A stretch of 64,000 nucleotides of DNA from the NCBI RefSeq assembly GCF_011694515.1, contig NZ_CP050192.1, positions 790,448-854,447 on the forward strand, written 5' to 3'. The notes below the pieces were generated by a model that made no database searches, was not told the origin of the DNA, and worked only from the letters and a program-made list of their open reading frames with translations. A program made the translations under genes and the position numbers. Each line of letters begins with the position of its first letter. Position 1 is the stretch's first letter. Origin of the DNA: Mycobacterium sp. DL592 (GTDB lineage Bacteria > Actinomycetota > Actinomycetes > Mycobacteriales > Mycobacteriaceae). This document shows, piece by piece, positions 18,805 to 26,763 of the stretch.

Positions 18805-18830
18805 AACCAACCGGTAGGTTACTGGTCGGT
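18805..18830 (-). promoter_or_regulatory. TetR-type operator candidate over the promoter of the acyl-CoA operon
   Basis: The stretch contains AACCGGTAGGTT (ends inverted) flanked by ACCA and TGGT, an arrangement usual for TetR-family sites. On the reverse strand it overlaps a possible promoter: TTGACG (18846-18841) and TAACCT (18821-18816), 19 bases apart. AtuR of Pseudomonas is a TetR regulator, but no TetR gene lies in this window. Confidence 0.4.
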
Positions 18831-19012
18831 ATCGGCGGGCCGTCAAGGGGTGTCCCGCATCACAGGGCGAATCGCCCGCCGCGTCACCGTGCCGGGTTGC
18901 CGGGAGACGTTTTGGACCCCACCGGAGTGAGCGGCTATCCTGAGTCGCAACTGTTGGCCGCCGGCATCAATGTCTCTGTGCGGCGACACCCCTGATCGAG
19001 GAGATGTACGTC

Positions 19013-19186
19013 ATGGCTGTGCCCAAGCGCAGAATGTCGCGCTCGAACACCCGCAGTCGGCGTTCGCAGTGGAAGACCGAAGCCACCGGCTTGGTCAACG
19101 TGTCCGTCGCCGGCCGCGCACACAAGGTTCCGCGTCGGCTGCTCAAGGCTGCCCGCCTCGGTCTGATCGACCTCGACAAGCGCTGA
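19013..19186 (+). CDS. rpmF: 50S ribosomal protein L32
   Basis: 57 residues, the exact family length. The basic N-terminus [20 protein letters not shown] is diagnostic. The zinc-binding cysteine pairs seen in many bacterial L32 proteins are absent; there is no Cys in the protein. The ATG at 19013 is chosen because GAGGAG at 18998-19003 lies 9 bases upstream; the in-frame ATG at 19004 touches that site. It sits between the acyl-CoA operon and mprA as in M. tuberculosis. Confidence 0.96.
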   Translation: MAVPKRRMSRSNTRSRRSQWKTEATGLVNVSVAGRAHKVPRRLLKAARLGLIDLDKR

Positions 19187-19228
19187 CACCGTTCGCCAGC
19201 AGCGAATTGCCTGCTAGCACGGCGTGCC

Positions 19229-19245
19229 TCTCAGCCCAATCTCAG
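19229..19245 (+). promoter_or_regulatory. MprA box upstream of mprA (autoregulation)
   Basis: Direct repeat TCTCAG-N5-TCTCAG, an 11-base period as expected for a response-regulator dimer on one DNA face. It lies 24 bases before the mprA start. MprA is known to bind loosely conserved direct repeats containing CTCAG before its own operon and pepD; the same pair recurs at 21477-21493. Confidence 0.7.
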
Positions 19246-19268
19246 GCGTTGGGTTGACACTAGTGGCC

Positions 19269-19955
19269 GTGCGAATCCTTGTGGTGGACGACGATCGCGC
19301 CGTGCGCGAGTCGTTACGCCGGTCCCTGTCGTTCAATGGCTACTCCGTCGACCTGGCTCAGGACGGCGTGGAGGCGCTTGACGCGATCGCCAACGAACGG
19401 CCCGATGCGGTGGTTCTCGACGTCATGATGCCGCGGCTGGACGGGCTGGAGGTCTGCCGTCAGCTCCGCAGCACCGGCGACGATCTGCCGATCCTGGTGC
19501 TGACCGCGCGTGATTCGGTGTCCGAGCGGGTGGCCGGCCTGGACGCCGGTGCCGACGACTATCTGCCCAAGCCGTTCGCCCTCGAAGAGCTGCTGGCCCG
19601 GATGCGGGCGCTGCTGCGCCGCACCACGCCCGACGACCAGTCCGACTCGGCGATCATGACGTTCTCCGACCTGACGCTGGACCCGGTGACCCGCGAGGTC
19701 CATCGCGGCAAACGCGCCATCAGCCTCACCCGTACCGAGTTCGCGCTGCTGGAGATGCTCATCGCGAACCCCCGGCGAGTGCTCACCCGCAGCCGCATCC
19801 TGGAGGAGGTCTGGGGTTTCGATTTCCCCACCTCGGGCAATGCGCTGGAGGTATACGTCGGCTATCTGCGCCGAAAGACCGAAGCGGAAGGAGAACCGCG
19901 GCTGATCCACACCGTTCGAGGTGTGGGTTACGTGCTGCGTGAGACACCGCCCTGA
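19269..19955 (+). CDS. mprA: Response regulator MprA
   Basis: About 228 residues, OmpR/PhoB class. The receiver domain shows VVDDD, the phosphoacceptor Asp in [12 protein letters not shown] (about residue 51) and the Lys of YLPKPF. The C-terminal winged helix ends in [16 protein letters not shown] and [11 protein letters not shown]. With MprB it controls envelope-stress genes, including pepD. GTG at 19269 gives the conserved VRILVVDDD start; GTG at 19263 is a possible alternative, and the frame is open further upstream without a good site. The stop overlaps mprB by one base (TGATG). Confidence 0.93.
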   Translation: MRILVVDDDRAVRESLRRSLSFNGYSVDLAQDGVEALDAIANERPDAVVLDVMMPRLDGLEVCRQLRSTGDDLPILVLTARDSVSERVAGLDAGADDYLPKPFALEELLARMRALLRRTTPDDQSDSAIMTFSDLTLDPVTREVHRGKRAISLTRTEFALLEMLIANPRRVLTRSRILEEVWGFDFPTSGNALEVYVGYLRRKTEAEGEPRLIHTVRGVGYVLRETPP

Positions 19956-21496
19956 TGTCGCCGATGTGGCGGCGCTCGCGGGAACCGCGGGCGCCAGAAG
20001 AACCGTCAACTTCGCTGTCCTTGCGATGGCGCGTGATGTTGCTGGCCATGTCGATGGTGGCGATGGTCGTGGTGCTGATGGCAGTCGCCGTGTACGCGGT
20101 GGTCTCGGCCGCGCTCTACACCGATATCGACAACCAGCTGCAGAGCCGGGCGCAGCTGCTGATCGCCAGCGGCTCCCTGGCCGCCGACCCGGGCAAGGCC
20201 ATCGAGGGCACGGCCTACTCCGACGTCAATGCGATGCTGGTCAACCCGGGCCGCTCGATCTACACCGCCAACCAGCAGGGCCAGACGCTGCCCGTCGGAC
20301 AGCCGGAGAAGGCGGTGATCCGCGGTGAGCTGTTCATGTCCCGGCGCACGGTGTCCAACCAGCGGGTGCTGGCGGTGCACCTGCCCAACGGCAGCTCGCT
20401 GCTGATCTCCAAGAGCCTGGCGCCCACCAACGCGGTGATGACCAAGTTGAAGTGGGTGCTACTCGCGGTCGGCGGGATCGGTGTGGTGGTGGCCGCCATC
20501 GCCGGCGGAACGGTGGCCCGCACCGGGCTCAGACCGGTCGGGCGGCTCACCGAGGCTGCCGAACGGGTGGCCCGCACCGACGACCTGCGGCCCATCCCCG
20601 TCTTCGGCAGCGACGAGCTGGCCCGGCTCACCGAAACGTTCAACACGATGCTGCGTGCGCTGGCGGAGTCAAGGGAGCGCCAGGCCCGCCTGGTCGCCGA
20701 CGCCGGGCACGAGTTGCGCACACCGTTGACCTCGCTGCGCACCAATGTCGAGCTCCTGATCGCCTCCTCGACACCGGGCGCCCCGCAGCTGCCGGACAGT
20801 GAGATGGCCGAACTGCGCACCGACGTCATCGCCCAGATCGAGGAATTGTCCACTCTGGTGGGCGATCTCGTCGATCTCACCCGTGACGATGCCGGCGGCG
20901 TCGTCCACGAGGCCATCGATGTCAGCGAGGTCGTCGACCGCAGTCTCGAGCGGGCACGCAGGCGCCGCATCGACGTTGTGTTCGACGTCGACGTGATCGG
21001 CTGGGAGGTGTACGGCGATCTCGCGGGCTTGTCCCGGGCGGTTCTCAATCTGCTCGACAATGCGGCCAAGTGGAGCCCGTCGGGCGGGCATGTCGGGGTG
21101 CGGCTGCGTCAGGTCGACGCCGCGCACGCCGAACTCGTCGTCTCCGACCAGGGACCTGGAATTCCGCCTCAGGAAAGGGGTCTGGTGTTCGAGCGGTTCT
21201 ACCGGTCGGCATCGGCCCGTGCCATGCCCGGTTCGGGTCTGGGGCTGGCGATCGTCAAACAGGTCGTGGTCAAACACGGCGGCATGATCCGCATCGCCGA
21301 TACCGTCCCCGGCGGCCAGCCGCCCGGCACCTCGTTCTTCGTGCTGTTGCCCGGTCGGCCGATCGTCCCGTCGACGTATTCGGATTCGGCTGAGAGCGAA
21401 ATCACTGCCCAGATCCCGAAAGTACACGGGGACATGGGCTTTTCCGGCCAAAAACCATCGGCTGTGCCGAGTGTTATCTCAGTCGATTCTCAGTAG
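19955..21496 (+). CDS. mprB: Sensor histidine kinase MprB
   Basis: 513 residues. An N-terminal membrane helix (about 28-50), an extracytoplasmic sensor loop (about 52-165), a second helix (about 166-190) and a HAMP region follow in order. The HisKA box ADAGHELRTPLTSLR has the phospho-His near residue 252. The HATPase domain shows LLDNAAKWSP, DQGPGIPP and GSGLGLAIVKQ. It phosphorylates MprA in response to envelope stress. Slightly longer than the M. tuberculosis protein (about 504). Its 3' end contains the MprA box for pepD. Confidence 0.94.
   Translation: MSPMWRRSREPRAPEEPSTSLSLRWRVMLLAMSMVAMVVVLMAVAVYAVVSAALYTDIDNQLQSRAQLLIASGSLAADPGKAIEGTAYSDVNAMLVNPGRSIYTANQQGQTLPVGQPEKAVIRGELFMSRRTVSNQRVLAVHLPNGSSLLISKSLAPTNAVMTKLKWVLLAVGGIGVVVAAIAGGTVARTGLRPVGRLTEAAERVARTDDLRPIPVFGSDELARLTETFNTMLRALAESRERQARLVADAGHELRTPLTSLRTNVELLIASSTPGAPQLPDSEMAELRTDVIAQIEELSTLVGDLVDLTRDDAGGVVHEAIDVSEVVDRSLERARRRRIDVVFDVDVIGWEVYGDLAGLSRAVLNLLDNAAKWSPSGGHVGVRLRQVDAAHAELVVSDQGPGIPPQERGLVFERFYRSASARAMPGSGLGLAIVKQVVVKHGGMIRIADTVPGGQPPGTSFFVLLPGRPIVPSTYSDSAESEITAQIPKVHGDMGFSGQKPSAVPSVISVDSQ
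21477..21493 (+). promoter_or_regulatory. MprA box upstream of pepD
   Basis: Second copy of TCTCAG-N5-TCTCAG, again with an 11-base period. It overlaps the last codons of mprB and lies 67 bases before pepD. This supports a separate MprA-driven pepD transcript in addition to read-through from mprAB. Confidence 0.7.
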
Positions 21497-21559
21497 CACA
21501 AGGCAAGCTGGAACCAACGTTTCTAGGCATCTCGTCCAGAGAAAGAGCGACCTGACAAC

Positions 21560-23020
21560 ATGACCGACCATCCGAGGTACTCGCCGCCGCAGCAGCCCGG
21601 CCACACCACGCCGAATCCGCATGCGGCACCGGGGTATTCCCAGCACCCCCAGGCCGGTTATCAGCAGCAGTACGACTGGCGCTACGCCACTGCGCAGCAG
21701 CCGCAGTACCGTCAGCCGTACGACCCGTATGCCGCTGTCCGCCAAGGCAATCCGGCCACCGTCCCGGTGATGCAGCCGCCGCGGCAGCGGTCCCGTGCCG
21801 GTGCGCTGACAGCGGGCGCATTGGCGATCGCCGTGGTGTCTGCCGGTATCGGCGGCACCGTGGTACTGCTGGCGCACCCCGACCATCAGCCGGTCACCAG
21901 CGTCAACAACGCGTCGCCCAACGGTCCGGCCAACGTGCCGGCCGCCAACCTTCCGGTCGGCTCGGTGGAGCAGGTCGCCGCCAAGGTGGTGCCCAGCGTG
22001 GTCAAGCTCGAGACCGAGTTCGGCCGCCAGTCCGAGGAGGGCTCGGGCATCATCCTGTCCACCGACGGCCTGATCCTGACCAACAACCACGTCGTCGCCG
22101 CGGCCGTAGATAAAGGCCAGGGCGGTCCGCCCGCTGCCCCGCCGATCATTCCGGGCCTGCCCGGCGCTCCTGGCGCCCCCGGTGCCCCGGGTTCTCCCGG
22201 TGCCCCGGGTGCCCCCGGCGGGCCCGGTGAACCCGGTGGAGCACCGTCTGGTGGCGCCCCGACCACGACCGTCACCTTCGCGGACGGCCGCACCGCGCCG
22301 TTCACCGTGGTGGGCACCGATCCCGCCAGCGATATCGCCGTCGTGCGCGTGCAGGGTATCTCCGGGCTGACCCCCATCACCCTGGGCTCGTCGGCCAACC
22401 TGCGGGTCGGCCAGGACGTGGTGGCGGTCGGCTCGCCGCTGGGCCTGGAGGGCACCGTCACCACCGGCATCGTGAGCGCGCTGAACCGCCCGGTGGCCAC
22501 CGGCGGTGACGTCAAGAATCAGAACACCGTGCTCGACGCCATCCAGACCGACGCGGCGATCAATCCCGGCAACTCCGGCGGCGCGCTGGTGAACATGGCC
22601 GGTGAGCTCGTCGGGGTCAACTCGGCGATCGCCACCATCGGCGGCGACTCGCCGGACGCCCAGAGCGGCTCGATCGGCCTCGGCTTTGCCATCCCGGTGG
22701 ACCAGGCCAAGCGCATCGCCGACGAGCTGATCAGCACCGGCACCGCGACGCACGCGTCCCTGGGTGTGCAGGTCAGCAACGATGCCACCACCCACGGCGC
22801 CAAGATCGTCGACGTCACCAAGGGCGGTGCGGCTGATACCGCCGGCCTGCCCAGCGGGGTCGTCGTCACCAAGGTCGACGATCGGGTCATCGCCAGCGCC
22901 GACGCGCTGGTGGCGGCCGTCCGGTCACGGGCTCCCGGTGACAAGGTCACGCTGACCTACACCGCGCCCACCGGCGGGGACAAGACAGTGCAGGTCACAC
23001 TGGGCAAGGCTGCCCAGTGA
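21560..23020 (+). CDS. pepD: Membrane-anchored HtrA-like serine protease PepD, with collagen-like insert
   Basis: 486 residues. A cytosolic Pro/Gln/Tyr-rich N-terminus (about 1-75), one membrane helix (about 78-106), an extracytoplasmic trypsin-like domain, then one PDZ domain (about 395-485). The triad is intact: His177 in NNHVV, Asp258 in SDIAVV, Ser339 in GNSGGA. It degrades or refolds damaged envelope proteins and feeds back on the MprAB stress response. Unusual: residues 199-225 are nine uninterrupted Gly-X-Pro triplets in the loop between the catalytic His and Asp, where the M. tuberculosis protein has only a short Pro-rich stretch. Its stop overlaps the next gene (GTGA). Confidence 0.93.
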   Translation: MTDHPRYSPPQQPGHTTPNPHAAPGYSQHPQAGYQQQYDWRYATAQQPQYRQPYDPYAAVRQGNPATVPVMQPPRQRSRAGALTAGALAIAVVSAGIGGTVVLLAHPDHQPVTSVNNASPNGPANVPAANLPVGSVEQVAAKVVPSVVKLETEFGRQSEEGSGIILSTDGLILTNNHVVAAAVDKGQGGPPAAPPIIPGLPGAPGAPGAPGSPGAPGAPGGPGEPGGAPSGGAPTTTVTFADGRTAPFTVVGTDPASDIAVVRVQGISGLTPITLGSSANLRVGQDVVAVGSPLGLEGTVTTGIVSALNRPVATGGDVKNQNTVLDAIQTDAAINPGNSGGALVNMAGELVGVNSAIATIGGDSPDAQSGSIGLGFAIPVDQAKRIADELISTGTATHASLGVQVSNDATTHGAKIVDVTKGGAADTAGLPSGVVVTKVDDRVIASADALVAAVRSRAPGDKVTLTYTAPTGGDKTVQVTLGKAAQ

Positions 23021-23598
23021 TCCGCGTCGTGGGTGAACTTCCCGTGACGCGGGCCGATGCGACTGCCGCGATGTCGGTCGCCGGATATACGGTGAGATCC
23101 ATGGAACAGCCAGGGGAGCTGGTGGGCCGTGCCCTCGTCGTCGTTGTCGACGACCGCACCGCGCACGGCGACGAGGAGGACCACAGCGGGCCGTTGGTCA
23201 CCGAACTGCTCGCGGAGGCGGGCTTCGTGGTCGACGGAGTAGTTGTGGTCTCGGCCGACGAGATCGAGATCAGGAACGCCCTCAACACCGCCGTCATCGG
23301 GGGTGTGGACCTGGTTGTCTCGGTCGGTGGCACCGGCGTCACACCGCGCGACGTCACCCCTGAGGCCACCCGCACCATCCTCGACCGCGAACTTCTCGGC
23401 ATCGCCGAGGCGCTGCGGGCTTCAGGCCTGTCGGCCGGCATTACCGACGCCGGACTGTCTCGCGGGCTGGTGGGGATCTCCGGCAGCACACTCGTGGTGA
23501 ACATCGCCGGGTCGCGCTACGCCGTTCGCGACGGCATGGCGACGCTCAATCCGCTCGCCGCACACGTCATCGGCCAGCTGTCGAGCCTGGAGATCTGA
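23017..23598 (+). CDS. moaB2: MoaB/Mog-family molybdopterin protein (MoaB2-like)
   Basis: 193 residues. MoCF/MoaB fold: ALVVVVDDRTAHGD at the first strand, DLVVSVGGTGVTPRDVTPEAT as the ligand-binding signature, and a GISGSTLVVNIAGS segment. Expected to adenylylate or bind molybdopterin in molybdenum cofactor synthesis, though the paralogue in this locus is not proven to do so. The GTG at 23017 overlaps the pepD stop. Family conservation starts near an internal ATG at 23101, which also has a TATACG hexamer 10 bases before it, so the shorter form is possible. Confidence 0.85.
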   Translation: MIRVVGELPVTRADATAAMSVAGYTVRSMEQPGELVGRALVVVVDDRTAHGDEEDHSGPLVTELLAEAGFVVDGVVVVSADEIEIRNALNTAVIGGVDLVVSVGGTGVTPRDVTPEATRTILDRELLGIAEALRASGLSAGITDAGLSRGLVGISGSTLVVNIAGSRYAVRDGMATLNPLAAHVIGQLSSLEI

Positions 23599-23747
23599 CC
23601 TTCCTTCTGGTCATTCCGCGGTCGCCATCTGTTCGGCGTACCGTTTCTTAAGGTTGTTGCAATACGACTGGGAGCCCTTGTGTTACAAGTCTGTGAACTG
23701 GGCAAATGCAGCGAATGTGATCTTTATCACAATTTAGACGAGGTGTG
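23599..23747 (+). other. Non-coding leader of the 51-residue protein gene
   Basis: The AT-rich stretch contains the short palindrome CTTGT-GTT-ACAAG at 23677-23689 and the CRP site described separately. No terminator of moaB2 is obvious. Confidence 0.4.
23716..23731 (+). promoter_or_regulatory. CRP binding site, perfect consensus
   Basis: TGTGATCTTTATCACA matches TGTGA-N6-TCACA in every defined position. Mycobacterial Crp (Rv3676 family) uses this same consensus. It ends 16 bases before the ATG of the small gene at 23748, close enough to overlap its promoter, so repression or promoter-proximal activation is possible. Confidence 0.75.
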
Positions 23748-23903
23748 ATGGACGCCAAGCGCCACGACCGCAACACAGTTAACAAGATCTTCGGTACCGA
23801 ACTGCCTCAGGCGTCTTCCGATGAACGGGATCCGAACGGCGGGGGCGAAGACGCGGACCGCGACGAATGGCTGCGGGATAACGTTCCGCCGCACCATCAT
23901 TAG
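23748..23903 (+). CDS. Small hydrophilic protein of 51 residues, unknown
   Basis: ATG at 23748 with AGG four bases upstream, stop TAG at 23901. The protein is strongly acidic in its second half (Asp/Glu-rich) and ends with WLRDNVPPHHH. It has no Cys, membrane helix or known motif. Codon use is like that of neighbouring genes (mostly G/C third bases), and the WLR-VPPHH ending reads like a conserved functional tail. It stands alone between moaB2 and the porin gene with a perfect CRP site in front. Existence as a gene is inferred, and the function is unknown. Confidence 0.6.
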   Translation: MDAKRHDRNTVNKIFGTELPQASSDERDPNGGGEDADRDEWLRDNVPPHHH

Positions 23904-24278
23904 CGCTTCGCAGGTGGTGGCAGCTGACCCGGACCCAGCGTCGTGTGACGCGAACCGGGCGCAAAGTTCATGCAACTGCGGATCCGGCGACCGTTGCGGG
24001 CTCAGGGACCTGCGGATTCCCGCGGGCTGTTGTTAGCCCCCCAGCAAACTTTGCCGTGCAAGATTCGATCCGGCGCACCCCATCGCTATGCGTTGCCGCC
24101 TCGATGCCGTGCCGTTATGTTCCTCGTGTCAACGATGAGCAAAGCGTAAGAGCAGAGTGTGAGGACTCTCATTTGATCTGCACTACGCAGTGTGCGGTGT
24201 CAGCATGTTGGGACCCGAGCACGGACCAAATTTCGGTGATCCTCCTCCGGGATCATCGACGACATAGCTAGGGAGAAC
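23904..24278 (+). other. Long non-coding upstream region of the porin gene
   Basis: 375 bases of lower GC with no convincing ORF. Long untranslated leaders are known for msp porin genes, so a distant promoter is likely. A GATCC/GGATC inverted repeat lies near 24239-24255, and the ribosome site AGGGAG is about 6 bases before the ATG at 24279. No RNA gene recognised. Confidence 0.4.
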
Positions 24279-24917
24279 ATGAAGGTAATCGGTCGGGTAC
24301 TGGTGGCCCTGGTCGCCGCCGTCGCGGCGATGTTCGTCGGGACAGGTACCTCTCACGCAGGTTTGGACAATCAGCTGAGTCTCGTCGACGGCGGTGGCCG
24401 TACGTTGACGATTCAGCAGTGGGACACCTTCCTGGACGGCGTGTTCCCCTTGGACCGCAACCGGCTGACCCGTGAGTGGTTCCACTCCGGCAAGGCTGTC
24501 TACAGCGTCGTGGGCTCCGGTGCCGACGAGTTCGCGGGCACCTTGGAGCTGGGCTACCAGGTGGGCTTCCCGTGGTCACTCGGTGTGGGTATCAACTTCA
24601 GCTACACCACCCCCAACATCCTGCTGGATGACGCGAACATCTCCCCGACGGGTTTCAACCCGCTGGGCTCGATCATCACCCCGAACCTGTTCCCCGGTGT
24701 GTCGATCAGCGCTGACCTGGGCAACGGCCCGGGCATCCAGGAAGTCGCCACCTTCTCCGTCGACGTCTCGGGCCCCAACGGCTCGGTGGCGGTGGCCAAC
24801 GCCCACGGCACCGTCACCGGTGCGGCCGGCGGTGTGCTGCTGCGCCCGTTCGCTCGCCTGATCTCCAAGGCCGGCGACAGCGTCACCACCTACGGCGAAC
24901 CCTGGAACATGAACTAA
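24279..24917 (+). CDS. MspA-family outer membrane porin (MspC-like by position)
   Basis: 212 residues: a 27-residue signal peptide ending in SHA, then a 185-residue mature protein beginning GLDNQLSLVDG, almost the same length as MspA. It forms an octameric goblet channel in the mycolate outer membrane for small hydrophilic solutes. The rim and barrel segments (WDTFLDGVFPLDRNRLTREW, LELGYQVGFPWSLGVGIN, PNLFPGVSISADLGNGPG) are nearly those of MspA. The constriction reads Asp90-Asp91-Ala92-Asn93 where MspA has Asp-Asp-Gly-Asp, so one of the three ring carboxylates is missing. Location next to moaB2 and mscL suggests the mspC locus of M. smegmatis. A strong terminator follows. Confidence 0.93.
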   Translation: MKVIGRVLVALVAAVAAMFVGTGTSHAGLDNQLSLVDGGGRTLTIQQWDTFLDGVFPLDRNRLTREWFHSGKAVYSVVGSGADEFAGTLELGYQVGFPWSLGVGINFSYTTPNILLDDANISPTGFNPLGSIITPNLFPGVSISADLGNGPGIQEVATFSVDVSGPNGSVAVANAHGTVTGAAGGVLLRPFARLISKAGDSVTTYGEPWNMN

Positions 24918-24930
24918 CTCCCTGCACGTC

Positions 24931-24970
24931 AACAAAACGGCCCCCGGCTCACGCCGGGGGCCGTTTTGTT
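24931..24970 (+). terminator. Bidirectional hairpin terminator, 18-bp perfect stem
   Basis: 24931-24948 pair perfectly with 24953-24970 around loop TCAC. The arms have A-rich and T-rich ends, so the element can work in both directions for the convergent porin and mscL genes. Confidence 0.85.
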
Positions 24971-24979
24971 TGCGGGGAA

Positions 24980-25435
24980 TCAGTCCCTGTCGCCGCTGGT
25001 GTAGGTGGCGGTGTCGGGGCTCGGGCCGGTGCCGGGGCCGGTCACCTGCTTGGGGGTGCCGCTGGCGTCGGCCAAGAGATCGCGGATCTCGGTAAGCAGG
25101 CTCAATTCGGTGTCGGTGGCCTGCTCGACCTCGCCCTTCTTGCGCAGCCGGTTGTACGGTACAACGACGAGGAAGTACACGACGGCAGCGACGAGCACGA
25201 AGTTGATGAGTGCCGAGAGCACGACGTTGAGGTCGATGGTCTGGCCGCCGCCGATGTCGATCCGCAGGATGCCGTACTCGGAGTTCTTGTCGGCGCCGAT
25301 GCGGTTGATCAACGGCTGCAGGATGCTGTCGGTGAACTTGGTGACGAGCGCGGTGAACGCGGTGCCGATGACCACCGCGACCGACAGGTCAACGATGTTG
25401 CCGCGGGAGAGGAACTCCTTGAAGCCTTTCAACAC
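24980..25435 (-). CDS. mscL: Large-conductance mechanosensitive channel
   Basis: 151 residues, the usual length. The N-terminal amphipathic helix [21 protein letters not shown], two membrane helices (about 16-40 and 68-92) and a charged C-terminal helix are present. It opens as a pentamer to release solutes on hypo-osmotic shock. GTG start at 25435 with AAAGGG just upstream. Convergent with the porin gene across the shared terminator. Confidence 0.96.
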   Translation of the reverse strand: MLKGFKEFLSRGNIVDLSVAVVIGTAFTALVTKFTDSILQPLINRIGADKNSEYGILRIDIGGGQTIDLNVVLSALINFVLVAAVVYFLVVVPYNRLRKKGEVEQATDTELSLLTEIRDLLADASGTPKQVTGPGTGPSPDTATYTSGDRD

Positions 25436-25532
25436 GAGTATTGCCCTTTCTGGTGGCGAGTGATTCGCAGAGACCTCGAAGGGTAATACCTGTCTGCCCG
25501 CGGAAAGCAGACCAAAGGTCCTGTTCGGGGGT

Positions 25533-26186
25533 CTAGTGGATCGTCAGCGTGACGGTCTGCACAAGGGTGGCACCGGCCAGCGAGTTCGCCGCCGAGGCGG
25601 GCAGCGCCACCAGGACCACACGATCGTCACCCGAGCCCACTGCCTTCGGTTTGGCCGACACCAGCACCACGATGGCATTGGCGGCGACCACCCGTGGTTG
25701 GGCGTCCGGTTCGGCCGACACCGCGCCGAGCACGTCGACCACGTCGCCGGGGCGGATCAGGTCCAGGACGGCGGCATCGGCCAGATGCAGCGGAACCACC
25801 CGTGCGTCCGGTCCTGCCGTCAGCCCGGTCAGCCGCGAGCCCAACACACGGACGTCGGTCAGAATCTCCCCGCGACGGGTGGGGCCGGCCAGCGTCGCAC
25901 CGACGATCTGCGTGGTGGCGTGTTGATAGCCGTCGGGAAGTGTTGCCGCAGAACGGCTTTCAACCCGGACATCGTCAGCTGTCAGCGTGACACCGGGGCT
26001 GAGGTCGCGGGCGGCTACCACCACGTCGGTGCGGGCATCACCGGGATCGGGGCGCAGCGCTGCGACGCCCGCGAGGAGGACCAGGGCTGCCGCGGCGACG
26101 CGTCGCGCCAGAACGGTGCGGGCGAAGTCGGGTCGCAGCGCACGCGAAAGACGGCTCAGCAGAGTCGGATTGAGCGATTCGCCCAT
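25533..26186 (-). CDS. SAF-domain protein (CpaB/FlgA-like; Rv0990c-like)
   Basis: 217 residues. One N-terminal membrane helix (about 26-46), then a SAF domain (about 52-120) with [19 protein letters not shown] and [16 protein letters not shown], followed by a CpaB-like extension ([13 protein letters not shown]). Such proteins sit outside the membrane and are linked to pilus assembly or sugar binding in other bacteria. No pilus genes are near, so the role here is unknown. It lies 62 bases from ruc on the same strand and may share its transcript. Confidence 0.75.
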   Translation of the reverse strand: MGESLNPTLLSRLSRALRPDFARTVLARRVAAAALVLLAGVAALRPDPGDARTDVVVAARDLSPGVTLTADDVRVESRSAATLPDGYQHATTQIVGATLAGPTRRGEILTDVRVLGSRLTGLTAGPDARVVPLHLADAAVLDLIRPGDVVDVLGAVSAEPDAQPRVVAANAIVVLVSAKPKAVGSGDDRVVLVALPASAANSLAGATLVQTVTLTIH

Positions 26187-26248
26187 GCGGCCACGCTAGG
26201 TGACGCGCGGAGTCCTGGCGCTCGGCCGGGCGGGCGGCCTGTGGATAA

Positions 26249-26590
26249 CTAGCTGGAGGCGGCGGCAGCCGGAGTCGACGAGCTGGAACTCGACGTCGAA
26301 CTCGAGCCGGTGCTCGCTGCCGACGAGTCGCTGGTGCTCGACGACTTTTCCGAGCTCGATGACTTTTCCGAACTCGACGCGGACGACTCCGACTTGGCGG
26401 TGCTCTTCGAGGCGTCCCGGCTGTCGGTGCGGTAGAAGCCGCTGCCCTTGAAGACCACGCCCACGGAGTTGAACAGCTTGCGCAGGCGCCCGGAGCACTT
26501 GGGGCAGGTGGTCAGCGCATCGTCCGTGAAGGCCTGCACAGCATCGAAGCGGTTGTCGCACTCGGTGCACGCATAGCTGTAGGTCGGCAC
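26249..26590 (-). CDS. ruc: FmdB-type zinc-ribbon protein, Ruc (Hsp70 co-factor) homologue
   Basis: 113 residues. The N-terminal half is a zinc ribbon (CTEC ... CPKC, four Cys), and the C-terminal half is a disordered run of Ser, Thr, Lys and Glu. This layout matches Rv0991c (Ruc), a redox-switched chaperone that holds unfolded proteins and delivers them to DnaK when its cysteines oxidise. GTG start at 26590 with GGAGG upstream. A CIRCE element just upstream indicates HrcA control with heat-shock genes. Confidence 0.88.
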   Translation of the reverse strand: MPTYSYACTECDNRFDAVQAFTDDALTTCPKCSGRLRKLFNSVGVVFKGSGFYRTDSRDASKSTAKSESSASSSEKSSSSEKSSSTSDSSAASTGSSSTSSSSSSTPAAAASS

Positions 26591-26618
26591 ATGAACCTCC
26601 GGAAGGAAACAAAACTTG

Positions 26619-26645
26619 TTAGCACTCTACCGTGTCAAGTGCTAG
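26619..26645 (-). promoter_or_regulatory. CIRCE element (HrcA operator)
   Basis: TTAGCACTC-N9-AAGTGCTAG matches the CIRCE consensus TTAGCACTC-N9-GAGTGCTAA in 16 of 18 arm positions. It lies 29 bases upstream of ruc. HrcA repression of the homologous M. tuberculosis gene is established. Confidence 0.85.
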
Positions 26646-26763
26646 AACCGCCATCCGGTGGGTATCATTCCCCTCACGCTGCACGGGGGAGCGGCAGGCC
26701 GTAAATTGCCGCGAAAGCGGTTTCAGGGGGAGTCCGGCAGTGCATGGTGTTTCCGTGGCGTCA

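Noticed and set aside
19004..19012. Upstream ATG for rpmF
   Set aside because: It abuts the GAGGAG site and adds three residues absent from L32; the ATG at 19013 fits family and spacing.
23677..23689. Palindrome CTTGT-GTT-ACAAG as a separate operator
   Set aside because: Arms are only 5 bp and no partner gene or promoter fits; the CRP site nearby is far stronger.
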